Positions 1-12,224 of a stretch of DNA of 64,000 bases are shown one piece after another. The position numbers were made by a program, and so were the translations under genes. The number at the start of each line of letters is the position of its first letter. Position 1 is the first letter of the stretch. Origin of the DNA: Megaleporinus macrocephalus (Eukaryota; Chordata; Actinopteri; Characiformes; Anostomidae); the NCBI GenBank assembly GCA_021613375.1, contig CM038726.1, positions 7,410,849 to 7,474,848 of the forward strand, written 5' to 3'. The notes beneath the pieces are model-generated. The model saw only the letters and a program-made list of their open reading frames with translations, was not told the origin of the DNA and ran no database searches.

Positions 1-2105
1 GGAAAGACAAGAAAAATAAAAATTGGTTACACAGTTACATTGCAACAAAGTAAAATGTTTTTACATAAGACCAATCATAGTCTAGTATCACTTTCTATAG
101 ACCAATGTAGAATCTGACATTAAACATGCAAAAGCGGGCATGGTAAATCTATGTTTCCTGAATTAAAATATCATTCATTGTTTGAAAACTGAGTCCATGG
201 CTAGGCATTTATACATATTCACAGATACAGACATCACAATGGCGTCAAGACTTCCTCTTCCTGGGATGAACAGAGGGGGTTGCTGCCTCAATACATTATT
301 GTAAACATAAACTTTTATTTAATTAATATAATAACATTCTTTGAAACAATTTGTGGCAATTACAGATGCAACACAATTCGTTTTTAAATTCAGAAAGATT
401 GTATGCCCCCTTCATATGCCTCACAGTGGTTTGGTCCACTGTCACATTGAGTTGGTCAACATGGCTGCAGTTACTATCATCGAGTGAATGAAGTTAATGG
501 TAATGAAGTTCTTAAGTATATTCTACACAGCTCTATTAGAGAACAGAGAGAATGCAGTGATCAACACTAATGTTTGTGCAGTGTTTATTAGCACATTTGT
601 GGTGTATTTTCTATGGTTTTATATTAACCATATGTCATTGAATAGCTTTTGCATTCCACTTTCTCCCACCATAAGCAACCTTTCCTCTCTACCAACTCCA
701 AAACATCTGCAAACCTTCATCCTCATTTCTACAACAGTGGCTAAAAAATCATACTTAACTGGGAGGACAAAACACATTTATCAATAAAACACTGCTACAA
801 TCTGTCAACTGAATATTCAATTTTGGAAAAACTTACATTTACCATAAAAGATAACATTAATTATTACAACAATATCTGGTCTCCATTTCTGCAATTCATG
901 CAGAGCTGAACCCTTCTTTCGTTACTTGTTTGTCCATCTATTTATTTATTTAATTTCTTTTTTGCTCAATACCAACTATTAATATGACACCCCCTGTTCG
1001 TTGTTCTGTTTTGTCATACGTGTGTTTATTTGTCTATTCTGCAACAGCCCTGTTTCCCTACACTGTTCTGTATTTGTGAACCAGTTTTTGTGCAAATAAA
1101 AAACAATAGCTTTTGCAGGGAGTCTCAACTTGGTAATTGTTTTATTTCATTTGTTTACACTGATTGTTAGTGCTGACCAAGTAAGCACTCTAAGCCTTAA
1201 CACCTGGATGGGCATTAGCTTCAAACTGCTACTGTGTTTAAGGTGGAACGTTAATTTTAGCCTCAAGAGATTTGCGAATCAAATTGCACCCACCCAGTTT
1301 GGTCCTGACTGTCACAACAGGCAGCTCCACAAAGTTGTGCCAAAATTTGAATTACTTCTCCTTAAGTCTCTGGGAAGAAGTTCAAAATCTTAAACATGGT
1401 GAATGGCATGTGTTTGATCTGCTGTTCCTCACTGCCTGTATGCATTAGTTAAATCTAATTGTTGATTCACTTGGCCACTTTTAATGGCTTGCCCTGCGAT
1501 GGATAGGCTCCAGTACCCCCCATGACCAAATAGGATAAGTGGCTTGGAAAATAAATGAATGCATGAACAAATTTATTTAAAGGAAGCTTTACAAACGCAG
1601 TGCCATATGAATCGTAAGTTTAAATGTCAGCAATGTGCTTACATGTCTGAAGATTACAATAAAACAAATTTGATGAAAATGGAATAGGTCATAAGGAATT
1701 TATGGTTGATTTAATCATGATGGCTTACATATATATTTGTTTACAACCAGATCTTGACTGCTCCAACACATCAGATAAAGGGCAACAGACAAAAGACCCC
1801 ATCGGTAGTTGCTCTTAAGAATTATTTTTGTTTATTTTTCCCCCAACAGATAAATTAAATATGTGTCTATGTATTTATACCCATGAGCTTGTGCAGTCTT
1901 TTTGTCTTGCATTGTCCATATTGTTCTGTTTTGGTACCATGGTATCAGCTACTCAGTACTCTGAAATCTGATTTAAATTAAAGCTTGAACATGAATCCAG
2001 TATCTACTTCAGTCTTCCTTCTGTGCTTTTTCTTCATGTGCTTAAGAGTTTTTTCTATTCAGTCTGGTTTCTTCTCAGTATTTCTTCCTAAGTTTTCATT
2101 CTTCT
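1..2105. other. Gene-poor AT-rich flank
   Basis: I see no convincing gene. Open frames here are short and lack splice context or recognisable protein. Around 1490-1560 there is a degenerate copy of the tail of a common fish retroposon (motif gataggctccag, then ggataagtggcttgg and an ataaatgaatg run). A TTTATT at 1831-1836 would read AATAAA on the minus strand and could serve the possible small gene that ends at 2106. Confidence 0.5.
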
Positions 2106-3003
2106 TCATTCTCTCAAGGCCTCATATTTGTTGCGGAGACGAAGTTCGCCTGGCTTTGGCAAACAATAGTAGGTAATTGCGAAGAAAACCGCTTTACTCG
2201 CAGCTGACCCAACATCACAAACAAAACAATACATGACAATGCCTGTGATAGGATCATCTCCACTGATCATATAGGAGCTCCACTTACAGACTGTAGTTCA
2301 TCTGATTCTCTGTATACTTTATTACTCTGTTCTTTAATGATCAGGACCCCCACCGGACCACCACAGAGCAGGTACTATTTGGAGGTGTAACATGCAATTA
2401 CTAGCACTAACTAGTAAGAAGCTCTAAAATATTAAGGTCTTGGTTCCTTTCTATAGCTCTTCTTCATGCTTGCCTACTTCATCCTAGAACATCAGGACCA
2501 CCACACTGGACTGTTTTGGTTGGTGGACGATTCTCAGTCCAGCAGTGACACTGAGGTGATTAACCACTCCAGCAGCACTGCTGTGTCTGATCCACTTGCA
2601 TCAGTACAACAAACATCACCACACCACCACCAGTCATTGTCACTGCAGTGCTGAGAATGATCCATCCTCCAAATAGTATCTGCTCTGTGGTGGCCCTGTG
2701 GGGGTCCTAAACATTGAAAAACAGAGTAATAAAGTATACAGAGAATCAGATGAACTACAGTCTGTAAGTGGAGCTCCTGTATGATCAGTGGAGCTGATAC
2801 AATGATTTTAAATACAAGGTTTAATGTTATGGCTGATCTGCGTTATAATGTATAAATGATCTTAATAGCGTATGTTAATGCTTCTTACCGTCTGGGGACA
2901 TTTTCCCTCCGTCTGAACATTTTAGTTGGACAGGCTGAATAATGTATGGTGCAGTGCCATATCCAAACATTCCAAATGAGCCTTCTCTTCCCATAAGTAC
3001 AAC
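2106..3003 (-). CDS. Possible small protein gene, two 3' exons, function unknown
   Basis: I do not recognise the product. On the minus strand, exon 3003-2889 (115 nt) has a strong acceptor (T-rich tract then cag) and the donor gtaagaag. Exon 2203-2106 (98 nt) follows a gtcag acceptor and ends in TGA. The phases match exactly: GAC G joins CT GCG, and both exons together give 213 nt, or 71 codons including the stop. The frame begins VVLMGREGSFGMFGYG and ends LPKPGELRLRNKYEALRE. If translation starts at the internal Met the protein is 67 residues. It has no clear signal peptide or membrane helix. The intron holds a foldback transposon (2245-2810). A possible 5' exon ends at 6134 (ATGG then gtaagc). 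That exon would bring an upstream ATG in a different frame and a stop in the VVLMG frame, which favours the internal Met. This could still be a chance pairing of splice-like sites. Confidence 0.38.
2245..2810. mobile_element. Foldback (long inverted repeat) MITE, copy 1
   Basis: About 140 bp at 2250-2385 (including gctccacttacagactgtag, gatcaggacccccac and accacagagcaggtactatt) recur inverted at about 2660-2805 with roughly 90% identity by eye. The segment between them contains imperfect internal palindromes. There is no coding capacity. A related copy lies at 4195-4755. Confidence 0.75.
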
Positions 3004-3148
3004 CTGAAAAAAAGAATTTGTAGGTGCCGTTTTTCTCCCTGGGAACGAGAGTAAATGGAAATGTTAACAGTTCAGCCAAAAGTTAAAATTATTATTTATT
3101 CGGTCCTCCATTTATTGGAGAATATAGTTTAATACGACGTATCTGTGT

Positions 3149-4061
3149 GGCAAAAGTATATGAACCTCCAAGATTGGCAGGTAAGTTGAAGGTGAAATTC
3201 AATTTAGGTGTTTTCAATCAAGTGGATGACAGTCAGGTGTGAGTGGTCACCTTGTTGTAGAACTGTGTATTGAAGTGTATCATGACATGGACAAAGGAAA
3301 TTTCTGGGGACCACCTCCGAGAGCTCCGAGAGCAATGCACGCAATTTTCTGCGATATCACAAAGCTTTAAAATTACCAAAGGTCCCTCTCACAGTGGCTA
3401 ATGCTAATTTTCATGAGTCTAGCATCAGCAGAACACTGAACAACAATGAAGTGCATTGCAGGGTTGCAGGTGAAAGCCAGTGCTCTCCAAAAAGAATGTT
3501 GCTGCCTGCATGCAGTTTGCTAAAGATCACATGGACAAGCGAGAAGGCTGTTGGAAAAATGGTTTGTGGACAGATAAAAAAGGTTTAAATTAAAAGTATT
3601 ATGCCTGAAGAAAGGAAAACACTGCACTCCAGCATAAAAGCCTTATCCTATCTGTGAAACATGGTGGTGGTAATGATTGTAGTATCATGGTTTGGGCTTG
3701 TTTTGCTGCAGCTGGGCCAGGATGGCTTGTCATCACTGAGATATACTAGCAAACTCTCAAGGAAAATATTAGGGCGTGTGTCCGAGAACTGAATCTCAAG
3801 AGAACGTGGGTCTTGCAGCAAGGCAATGACCCTCAGCCCTCAACCTTCTACCAAAGATGGTTCAAGTAGACTAAATGTAATGTTTTGAAATGGTCAAGTT
3901 AAAGTCCTGAAGTTGAAGCTGTTCTGTATGGAGGAACAGGCTTAGGTTCCTCTTGGCTGATATGCAGCACTAGTCAACAGTTACTGGAAATGCTTAGTTG
4001 CAATTATTGTTCTACAAGGGTGTCACACCAGATACTGATAGCAAAGGATGACATACTTTTG

Positions 4062-4063
<2 letters not shown>
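3149..4063 (+). mobile_element. Degenerate Tc1-like transposon
   Basis: The ends are inverted copies: GGCAAAAGTAT at 3149 and ATACTTTTGCC ending at 4063. Inside, broken reading frames carry transposase-like pieces, such as VKHGGG near 3657 followed by MVWACFAAAGPGWL near 3690, which matches the HGGGSIMVWG region of Tc1 DDE transposases. Stops and frameshifts make it inactive. Its right end abuts a (TA)n array, as expected for an element that targets TA. Confidence 0.7.

Positions 4064-4064
<1 letters not shown>

Positions 4065-4148
<84 letters not shown>
4065..4148. repeat. (TA)n microsatellite
   Basis: Uninterrupted TA dinucleotides for about 84 bp, immediately after the right end of a Tc1-like relic. 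Open frames of alternating Ile-Tyr across it are artefacts. Confidence 0.97.
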
Positions 4149-4150
<2 letters not shown>

Positions 4151-4194
4151 AATTAGTCATTATATTAATATCACCTTCTTGGATCTACACACAT

Positions 4195-4755
4195 TGTCCA
4201 TTTATCAGCTTCACTGATCATATAGGAACACCTTGTAGTTCTACACTTACAGACGACACTACACGTACACTACACTTAGTCCACCTGTTTCTTGGTATGC
4301 ATTATTTACACCCCTTTTATCCAGTTCTTTAATGATCAGGACCCCCACAGGGCAGGTTTTATTTGTGTGGTGGATCATTCTTAGCACTGCAGTGATATGT
4401 TGGTGTGCTAATGTGTGTTGTGCTGGTGTGAGTGGATCAGACACTGCAATGCTGCTAGAGTTTTATAAACACCTAAGTGTCACTGCTGGACTGAGAATCG
4501 TCCACCAACCAGCAACATTCAGCCAACAGTGTTCTGCAAGGTGGACCAGCAAGAGTGGACAGTGAGTGTTTAAAAAACTAGCAACACACCACCACCATAT
4601 CAGTGTCACTGCAGCGCTGAGAATTACCCAACACCTCAATAGTACCTGATCTGTGGTGGTCCTGTGGGGGGTCCTGATCACTGAAGAACAGGGTAACAAA
4701 GAATACAGAGAAACAGATGAACTACAGGAGTTTAAGAACTACCGTGATTCATTCA
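4195..4755. mobile_element. Foldback MITE, copy 2 (diverged)
   Basis: Shares with the 2245-2810 element the motifs tcactgatcatatagga, aatgatcaggacccccacag, cactgctggactgagaatcgtc and the inverted end ggtggtcctgtggggggtcc followed by acagatgaactacag. The left arm is interrupted by extra sequence near 4240-4320. Non-coding. Confidence 0.65.
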
Positions 4756-6133
4756 GGTTTAAACCTTCATTAATCTCTAAACTAAGCCAAGCTAATGACA
4801 CCAAAGAAGTACAGGGGTATGTGAATGAGTCACAGGTGTATGTAGTATTAAGAGGGTGGAGCCAGAAGCAGAGCTGAGGCTGAATAGAGCCAATACCATA
4901 TAGGAGAGTCCAAGAATTGACTTTCCAGAGGTGAAAGCCAGGGTGGGACTGGAGCCGGAATAAGCCAATGCAGAATGGGGCAGGTACAAATGGAGCCTTG
5001 CCTTCTGAAGGAGAGGGTGTCGTGGGCCCCTGGTCTAATTTGTGGAGGGAGAAAAAAAATTTATCCAACCATACATCTGATCATACCCAAAAAGAAAACA
5101 TTTCTTAGACAATTAATATACAAGCTCTTTCTGGATAAATGATCTGGCAAAACCTTTTTATTATGGTTGTGAATTGCAAAGCAACTGAATTGTCATTCAC
5201 TTTTTGCTTTCTGTCAGATGTTTGCCTCGCATTGACTCCAGATTGTCCGGATTCTGGAAAACAACAGATTTTTACCAGAATTTCCTCCCATAGAGAATGA
5301 ATAGGATGGAAAAGTGCACGCCAATCTACTGAACTTCTGCTCGACCGACAGACACCGTTTCACGTACACTGACTCAGGACAGACCCCAGACCATGACTGC
5401 AGTGTTAGTTTGACCCGCGTTCGTCACTCTCCCCATAGAGTCCTACTCATTTTCAGACACACCCATTTTCAGACACATTCATTTCCTTTAACCTACAGCC
5501 TCCAAACTGCCTGTACTCTTTTAAGCCAGATCCCCAAGCGCTAATCTGCAGACATACTGATACTCATCGCTTGCTCCTCCCATAGGATCCCATTCATTTT
5601 CAACCAAACCCAAACAATGCGGTTTTGTTACATCTACAGCCACCAAACTTTAGGAAATTAAAAAATATACATGTATAATATATAATATATTACTGGGAAT
5701 TTCCAACATGCATTCTGTATTTAACTGTAACATAAATAAGCAGATTGAAGTAATGTGTTGATACAGTAATAAGCTATTGTATAAATAAAGAAAAAAAAAT
5801 CACACAAGTTTATTGGATTTTTCAACAACAACAACGATTTTCATGCTGCTTTGGATATGACAGAGCATGTTGAAGAAATATAGAACATTCCCTGAACTGA
5901 AGCAGAAGGCACATGTTTTTAAATGTATTAATGCTCTTTTAACCAAACGTTTTCAATGATCCACTAATGATTAAAAATGTTTTCAAGCTGATTACACGGC
6001 CAAAGTATTCGCTGAGCTCAACTGTCTGCACGTCGCTGTGGCTCTCTTACTACATAAACCAAACCGATTGTTTTCATTTAAAACAGTATGAAAAGACTGT
6101 GTTGAGTGTAAACATGCACTAATAAGGGCTTAC
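4756..6133. other. No recognisable gene
   Basis: A minus-strand frame of about 109 codons (4739-5068) is open but has no splice context, resembles no family I know and continues the edge of a foldback element, so I do not call it. Near 5400-5620 the phrase ctcccataga/g-tcc...cattcattttca recurs, suggesting another old dispersed repeat. Otherwise AT-rich. Confidence 0.4.
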
Positions 6134-6394
6134 CCATTATTTAAGGTTAACCTTGTGCCGATATGTTATCACTGAATGAGTCGGTAGTTGGAAGACAGAA
6201 TTCGTCGGGAATCCAAAGGAAACAAGTCACAAAGTGAAAGTATGTAAATGTATGGGTTGCCAGATTTCACCTCCATCAACGCAAGAACACTGAAATGCAC
6301 CAGTGGGGGCTGGCTGCAGTTCGAAGCAGAAAATACTGTACATACACAGTGACATGATACAGACTGATTTGAAGTTATTCAAATATAATTAACA

Positions 6395-6640
6395 TCAAAC
6401 AGAATGGTACTGTGGTAATGGTATGGTAATGCTCCTAGCGCTGAGGTCTTTGTTTCTCTTTCTCGTCCGAGAAAGAGAAGACGTGTTCAAATCGCTGCGC
6501 GGAGAGAGCGAGCGAGACAAAACAAAACAGAGCAGAGCAGCGCAGGCGCAGAGCAGGCTTTCCGTGGCGCGTGGCGTCTCGTTCGGCAGTCGCCCGCGAA
6601 AGCAGCAGCAGCAGCAGCAGCTGGGTCCCAGTGTTGCCAA
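6395..6640. promoter_or_regulatory. CpG-rich block with (CAG)n, possible promoter or 5' exon
   Basis: Within AT-rich surroundings, 6460-6620 is rich in CpG (gctgcgcggagagagcgagcg, then ggcgcgtggcgtctcg) and contains a run of about seven CAG codons (6601-6621). A donor-like ATGG|gtaagc on the minus strand at 6134 and the possible minus-strand gene at 2106-3003 make a minus-strand promoter here plausible. No TATA box is evident. Both strands have 80-100-codon open frames, but neither resembles a known protein. Confidence 0.3.
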
Positions 6641-7172
6641 CTCCTCAGTGAAGAAAGTAGCTATTGGCTGTCCTGAAAGTCGCCAGAAGTCGCTATACGT
6701 AATCGCCTACTTTACATAACGTCCATTTGCGTGTATCTAAAGAAATAAAGTTGTGGGAGAAAAAAAGTGAGTAAAAAAAACCCAAATATGTTATAACTAC
6801 AAATAAACTCTGAATAAATGAACTTTTGCGGTGTATTATTTTTTGTTGCCTTTGAAATCGACCGTGTCACACTGAAGAGTTTCCCTCTGGGATCAATAAA
6901 GTATCTAAGACACGTTTATATTTACATCCTGCTCTGTAGATAGGGGGCGCATGCGCAGTGAGTGTAGTGGGTCGTGGAGTGGCTTGGAGTAACTGGATTG
7001 GCCCAAAAAAAAAATATATATATACATAAAAGCACACAATTTTTTTTTTCATTTGATCCAAAAATTAAATGTTGCAGGCACAAATAAATCTTAGCATCAT
7101 TTGAACACATACAGTTTTTTACACAACAAAATGACAGCGATGTACAGAAAAGTCCAATCTGGCAACATTACT
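6632..7172. mobile_element. MITE with GTGTTGCCA-type inverted ends
   Basis: The left end reads gtgttgccaactcctcag and the right end ccaatctggcaacatt, whose reverse complement begins aatgttgccag. The interior contains aaagtagctattggctgtcc and the phrase gggatcaataaagtatct, both familiar from dispersed fish repeats. Non-coding. The inner palindrome GCGCATGCGC sits at 6947-6956. An extra inverted partner (gggttgccagattt) lies at about 6257, so the true left boundary is uncertain. Confidence 0.5.
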
Positions 7173-7224
7173 CAGTTTACCTGCAGAGAAGAAGCCGGAA
7201 GAAAACTATGTGGATTGTGATCTA

Positions 7225-8245
7225 TTTAAACACTGGGCATTCCACAGAGGACTGTCAGTGGTGTTCTAACAAAGTGGAAGTGATTGGGAACGACAGCAAC
7301 TCCGCCACCAAGTGGTAGAACACGTACAATGACAGAGCGGGTCAGCGGATGCTGAGGAGCATAGTGCACAGAGGTCACCAACTTTCTACAGAGTCAATCA
7401 CTACAGACCTCCAAACTTCATGTGGTCTTCAGATCAGCTCAAGAACAGAGCGTAGAGAGCTTCATGGAATGGGTCTCCATGGCTGAGCAGCTGCATCCAA
7501 GCCTTACATCACCAAGTGCAGTGCAAAGTGTCAGATGCAGTGGAGTAAGGCATGCCGCCACTGGACTCTAGAGCAGTGGAGATGTGTTCTCTGGAGCGAC
7601 CAATCACACTTCTCCGTCTGGCCACCCGACAGACGAGTCTGGGTTTTGCGTTTGCTAGGAGAACGGTACTTGTCTGACTGCATTGTGCTGAGTGTAAAGT
7701 TTGGTGGAGGGGGGATTATGACATGGGGTTGTTTTTCAGGAGTTGGGCTCGGACATTAAGTTCAAGTGAAAGGAACTCTTAATGCTTAAGACCAAGAGAT
7801 TTTGGACAATTTCATACTTCCAACTCTATGGGGACAGTTTGGGGACGACCCCTTCCTGTTCCAACATGGCTTCCCACCAGTGCATAAAGCAGCTCCATAA
7901 AGACATGTTGAAGCGAGTTTGGAGTGGAAGAACTTGATTGGCCTGCACAGAGTCCTGACCTCAACCGGATAGAACACCTTTGGGATGAATTAGAATGAAG
8001 ACTGAGAGCCAGACCTTCTCGTCCAACATCAGTATCTGACCTTACCAATGTTCTTCTGGAAGAACTGTCAAACATTCCCATAAACACTCTCCTAAACCGT
8101 GTGGAGAGTCTTCCCAGAAGAGTTGAAGCTGTTATAGCTGCAAAGGGACGTCATATTACACCTTATGGATTAAGAATGGGACGTCACTCAAGTTCGTATG
8201 CGTGTGAGGGTAAACGAGCAAATACTTTTGGCAATATACTGTACA
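7225..8245 (+). pseudogene. Tc1-like transposase pseudogene
   Basis: The plus strand encodes, with several stops and frameshifts, the order of a Tc1/mariner transposase. An N-terminal piece, GIPQRTVSGVLTKW, is at about 7230. Next come WSDQSHFSVWPPDRRVWV (about 7595-7650), which holds the first catalytic Asp region, and GGGGIMTWGCFSG (about 7710-7745). A degenerate DDE tail runs to about 8150. The right end has aaatacttttggcaatata. I find no matching left inverted repeat, so the element looks 5'-truncated. Inactive. Confidence 0.75.
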
Positions 8246-8249
8246 AGTC

Positions 8250-11150
8250 CAAATGGTAAGCCATTACATCCCATTTTTAAAAAAGTAAATATATATAAGT
8301 CTGAAAATCAGTGTAAAACATTAACGTTGCTATTGAACACATTTTCTTTTTTTGTGTTTTAGAGAAAAGCTGTGTGTGCTAGTCTGCCTAGCATTTTTGA
8401 CCTCTGCTCAAAAAGGGCTAAAAATCGCTGAAAATGAATAATTCCTGAAACATTTGGTAAAGTTTTCCATCATTTGGTTTATTAAAATAATCATATTGAA
8501 GGTAAAGGGCCACTTGAAGCTAAAGTACAAATTAGTTATAATCGAAGCCAGCACTGTAGAATAAACCATACATCATGTGACTAGAATGAACCATACATTA
8601 TGTTGCTAAAATTAAAATGTTGGTGGACGATTCAAATCATTTGATGTTGTGGTCAGTAGTTTTATGATTTACATGTCACAACACCACCTGAACATGTACT
8701 AAAATGATACCTAAAAACAAAATACTCTGGTGCTGATATTAATGCGACTCGACTGTGACTTGAGGATTGAAGGAAGTGTGGCAGCCCCAAACCAATGGCC
8801 TGGAAGAGAAACCAGTGACGACTTAAAGCAAATTTCGTGTCACGGGCTCTTATTAAATTCCATTTAACATTTCTGAGAAATGGTTCACACAACAACAAAA
8901 TATTCTCCCTGTTATGTATGGTTTGGTTTCCATAGAAATGCCAGTTTGTTTGTTTCCTTATTGCTTATAAATTTATGTCTGTGAAGGTGATGTTGACATT
9001 TTTTACTCTGACCAAAGTCACATGCCTTCCAGGTAGACAACATAGAACAATTTAAAATATTGAATAAACACTTTCTATAGCACTGTTTAATAAGTAAATG
9101 TTTTATAACCCAGTAATGTTTCTTAGTGCTTACCTAGTGCATCTTTTACAGTTCAATATTTACATTTTAATAAAACAGTTTGGGGCGGCATGGTGGTGTA
9201 GTGTTTAGCACTCTCACTCTAAATTGTGCGTGAGTGTGTGTTGGCCATGTGATGGTATGGGATTGGCTGGGATTGCCCCCCCAGCCATAAAAGAACTAAG
9301 AACATCCTTGGTACATTAACATGTTTTAAATGATCTAAAAAAAAAATAGCACAATTATAATGGTCCATTTTTGTAGATTTAGAATATGAAAACATTGAAT
9401 ATAACATACTTTTTATACCAGAATAACATGGGCATTTTAATAATCATCATCATCTTTATCATCATTTTCCACCACAATGATAGCAATGTCACTTTTGTGC
9501 TTTGTCTTAACCTTGAGTAACCTCGTTTCTCTCGAGGTGGCTTCCATTTGTTCTTAGGGAGGTTTTTCTTGCCACTGTCACCCCTGGTTTGCTCAATGGG
9601 GGCACAGATTTCCTGTAAAGCTGCTTGATGACTGTTGTTAGAAGCTGTATATAAATAAAAGGTGACTGAGGACTAAAGGAATCTTAAAAACATATAATGA
9701 CAAAAATGTTAGTATTTAAAATGCATTAAAAAATTATTTATTAAGACATAAAACTATTGTCTGAAAAGAAGTTTATTTAAATGACTTTACACCTTACCAA
9801 TATTTACATCACATTAATGACATCAACATCTTCACAGTCTACCTTGTAAACAACAGTAGATGTTTTTAATGTACACATATAGTAAGAGTGTTTCACTGTA
9901 ATGTCATGCTATTAGTTATTCCAGACACTTAATTTAATGACCGACAGCATCAGATTGAACACATCTCACAGTAAGAGAGCATACATACATACATATATTC
10001 ATACATACATACTAAAAAAAAACTAAGAGCTCATTTCTTGTGAGCTTCCAGCAGGTTTACAAGATATTTCAATTAGTATTTGTGTTCCTGAATTATTCAC
10101 ATCCTGGGAGAACATGCATGTATATTGTGACCAGCAGCATAACATTACAGGGAAAGATAGACATTCAGGTCAACAGTACCTGCATTACACTTCTAATGTG
10201 ATTGCATATCACTGTCACGCAAGAACCTGGTCTCTCAATTTTTATTAATCTTTTAAAAAATCCAGTTGTTCTTTGAATTGTATACAAATTTCATGATGGA
10301 TGGACCAACAGACATGGCCCCAGATCCTGTTCCATTGACTTCCATTACAAGTTTTATTCCTTCTACTACCAAGTTACCATTTTAGAGGTACAAGGCTTTG
10401 TTCTGAGGCATGCTTTTATTGTGGAAGCCCTTAGACAGATTGAATTCACATTTCGTTATGGCTTATGTCCCAATAATTAAGGCTACAATCACATTCCAAT
10501 ATTTATATATTACATGCTATAGTTCCCACTGACGTATTAGCCTGAGCAATCAGGCAGTGCAAACGCTCTCCTTTAATAGGGCAGGGGTTTTAGTGCAGGT
10601 GTCAGCTTTGCCTGCCGATTGCTCAGAGGCAGCCCTTTGCCACCTCCTAGTGGCTGGAGGTGGCCTGAGCTGAGACCACAGGGTTATGCCACAGAAATTG
10701 TGCAACAAAATTAGGAGAAAATGTTGTATTAAAGCGTGTTCTCTATGTGGATGATGCATTGATTTCTTTCCGAAAATCAAAATTTGCCATTTGTCTTTGG
10801 GTTCTCCGACTTTTGCATACCAGTGTATATAGATTAGCGCTTATTAAAAATAAAACTGACTGCATATTTGAATTTAGCATGCAAAAGTATGCATTATCAG
10901 TATGTGAATATTGGTATAGTTAGTGTATCGTCACTGTCCAAAGAAAAAAACTTCACAGGAGAGGACAAAAACAGTCATTATTTTAATTATTTTAATTTCC
11001 ATTGAATTTAAATATTTTTAAAAATAATGTAGAAAAACAAAAATCAACAAAAATGGGGATACATGTTTTTCCTTGGACAATGACGATATGTACATTGGTA
11101 TAATTAGTATATGTACATTGGTATTATTAGTAGGTGTATAAGCATAATCA
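8250..11150. other. Gene-poor stretch with dispersed fish repeats
   Basis: No gene is supported. At 9184-9215 there is a fragment beginning ggcggcatggtggtgtagtg, the head of a common fish retroposon. At 9510-9665 there is a second dispersed repeat (gtttctctcgaggtggcttcc, ttcttgccactgtca, then tatataaataaa). At 10270-10400 lies a member of the family with gttccattgacttccatt. The rest is unassigned and AT-rich. Confidence 0.5.
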
Positions 11151-11151
11151 G

Positions 11152-11153
<2 letters not shown>

Positions 11154-11229
<76 letters not shown>

Positions 11230-11230
11230 T
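11154..11230. repeat. (TA)n followed by (TG)n microsatellite
   Basis: About 55 bp of TA, then a short spacer aaa and about 17 bp of TG. Confidence 0.95.
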
Positions 11231-11622
11231 TACTAAAGTGATTCATTTCATTATGTATAAATACACACAATGTTTAACTCTCACCCTACAGCATTGGACT
11301 TGTAACAACATGCTGATTGGACATCAAACTCTAACAGTCCTAGTGGGTCAGAATTGTTCACAGTGAAAGAAATCAGACATCAAAGTGACCTCACGTCCAT
11401 TCGCATTATGTACACTGCCTTAAATGGAGCAGCTGTTACATTATGGCATTCCTGAATGCAACACCACTTAAGGTGGAACGGAAAAAAATAAGCTAATTTC
11501 AGCTTCAGCTGAATTTCTCAAGTCATTTGTTTTGTACATGCGTCCCTTATACTTGCTAGAACTGAGAAAACCTTACAGCCATTTTGAATCAGTTCCAGCT
11601 TCAGTTACATGGCAAAGACCCT

Positions 11623-12224
11623 GGGTGCGTCCGAAATCGCCTACTTGCCTACTACTCAGTAGGCGAAATCAGTAGGCGAGGGCGGCTAGTATGTCCAAAT
11701 ACCTAGTAGCCATCGAGTAGTAGGTGAACGGTATCGGAACCGGCAGCCATTTTTATGTAGGCAAATACAGCACATTGCTCTATCCCATGATTCACCTGGA
11801 GCCGCGGATGAATTAAAAGTGGAGGAAAAAAAACGTGAAAAGCGAAACGTCGACTGTGTGTACGTAGCTACGGCTAGTGAACTGCCGCTACAGAAGTAAA
11901 TAATGATTAAATACTTCCTGTTTCGTCTTCTCCGAGCTACAGCTAGAACCTGTGAGGACATGTTCAGACAAAAACGCAGATCAGTGTCACAAAAAGCATC
12001 TAAATCTGTCAGTAAACTGAGATTTATATGAATAGCAGGACTTTTACGGTGATGGTCTGACGTCTTGCGCCACAGAACTCTGGCAATATGGTGGACGTAG
12101 TTCGTCCAAGCTTGTGTGGCTACTAAAACTCGCCTACTGAAATTGCCTACTCTGCCGCTCGAGCAGTACGTACTAACTCTAATCTAGTACCCACTAACTA
12201 GTAGGCAATTTCAGACGCACTCCC
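11623..12224. mobile_element. MITE with GGGTGCGTCCGAAAT inverted ends, copy 1
   Basis: The left end GGGTGCGTCCGAAATCGCC pairs with the right end, whose reverse complement is GGGAGTGCGTCTGAAATTGC. Subterminal motifs cctactactcagtagg and ctagtacccactaactagtagg repeat the same ctactag words. The interior has no valid transposase. I could not fix a target duplication. A truncated relative is at 61826-62236. Confidence 0.65.

Noticed and set aside
4739..5068. 109-codon minus-strand frame
   Set aside because: Overlaps the edge of a foldback element, with no splice partner or recognisable motif.
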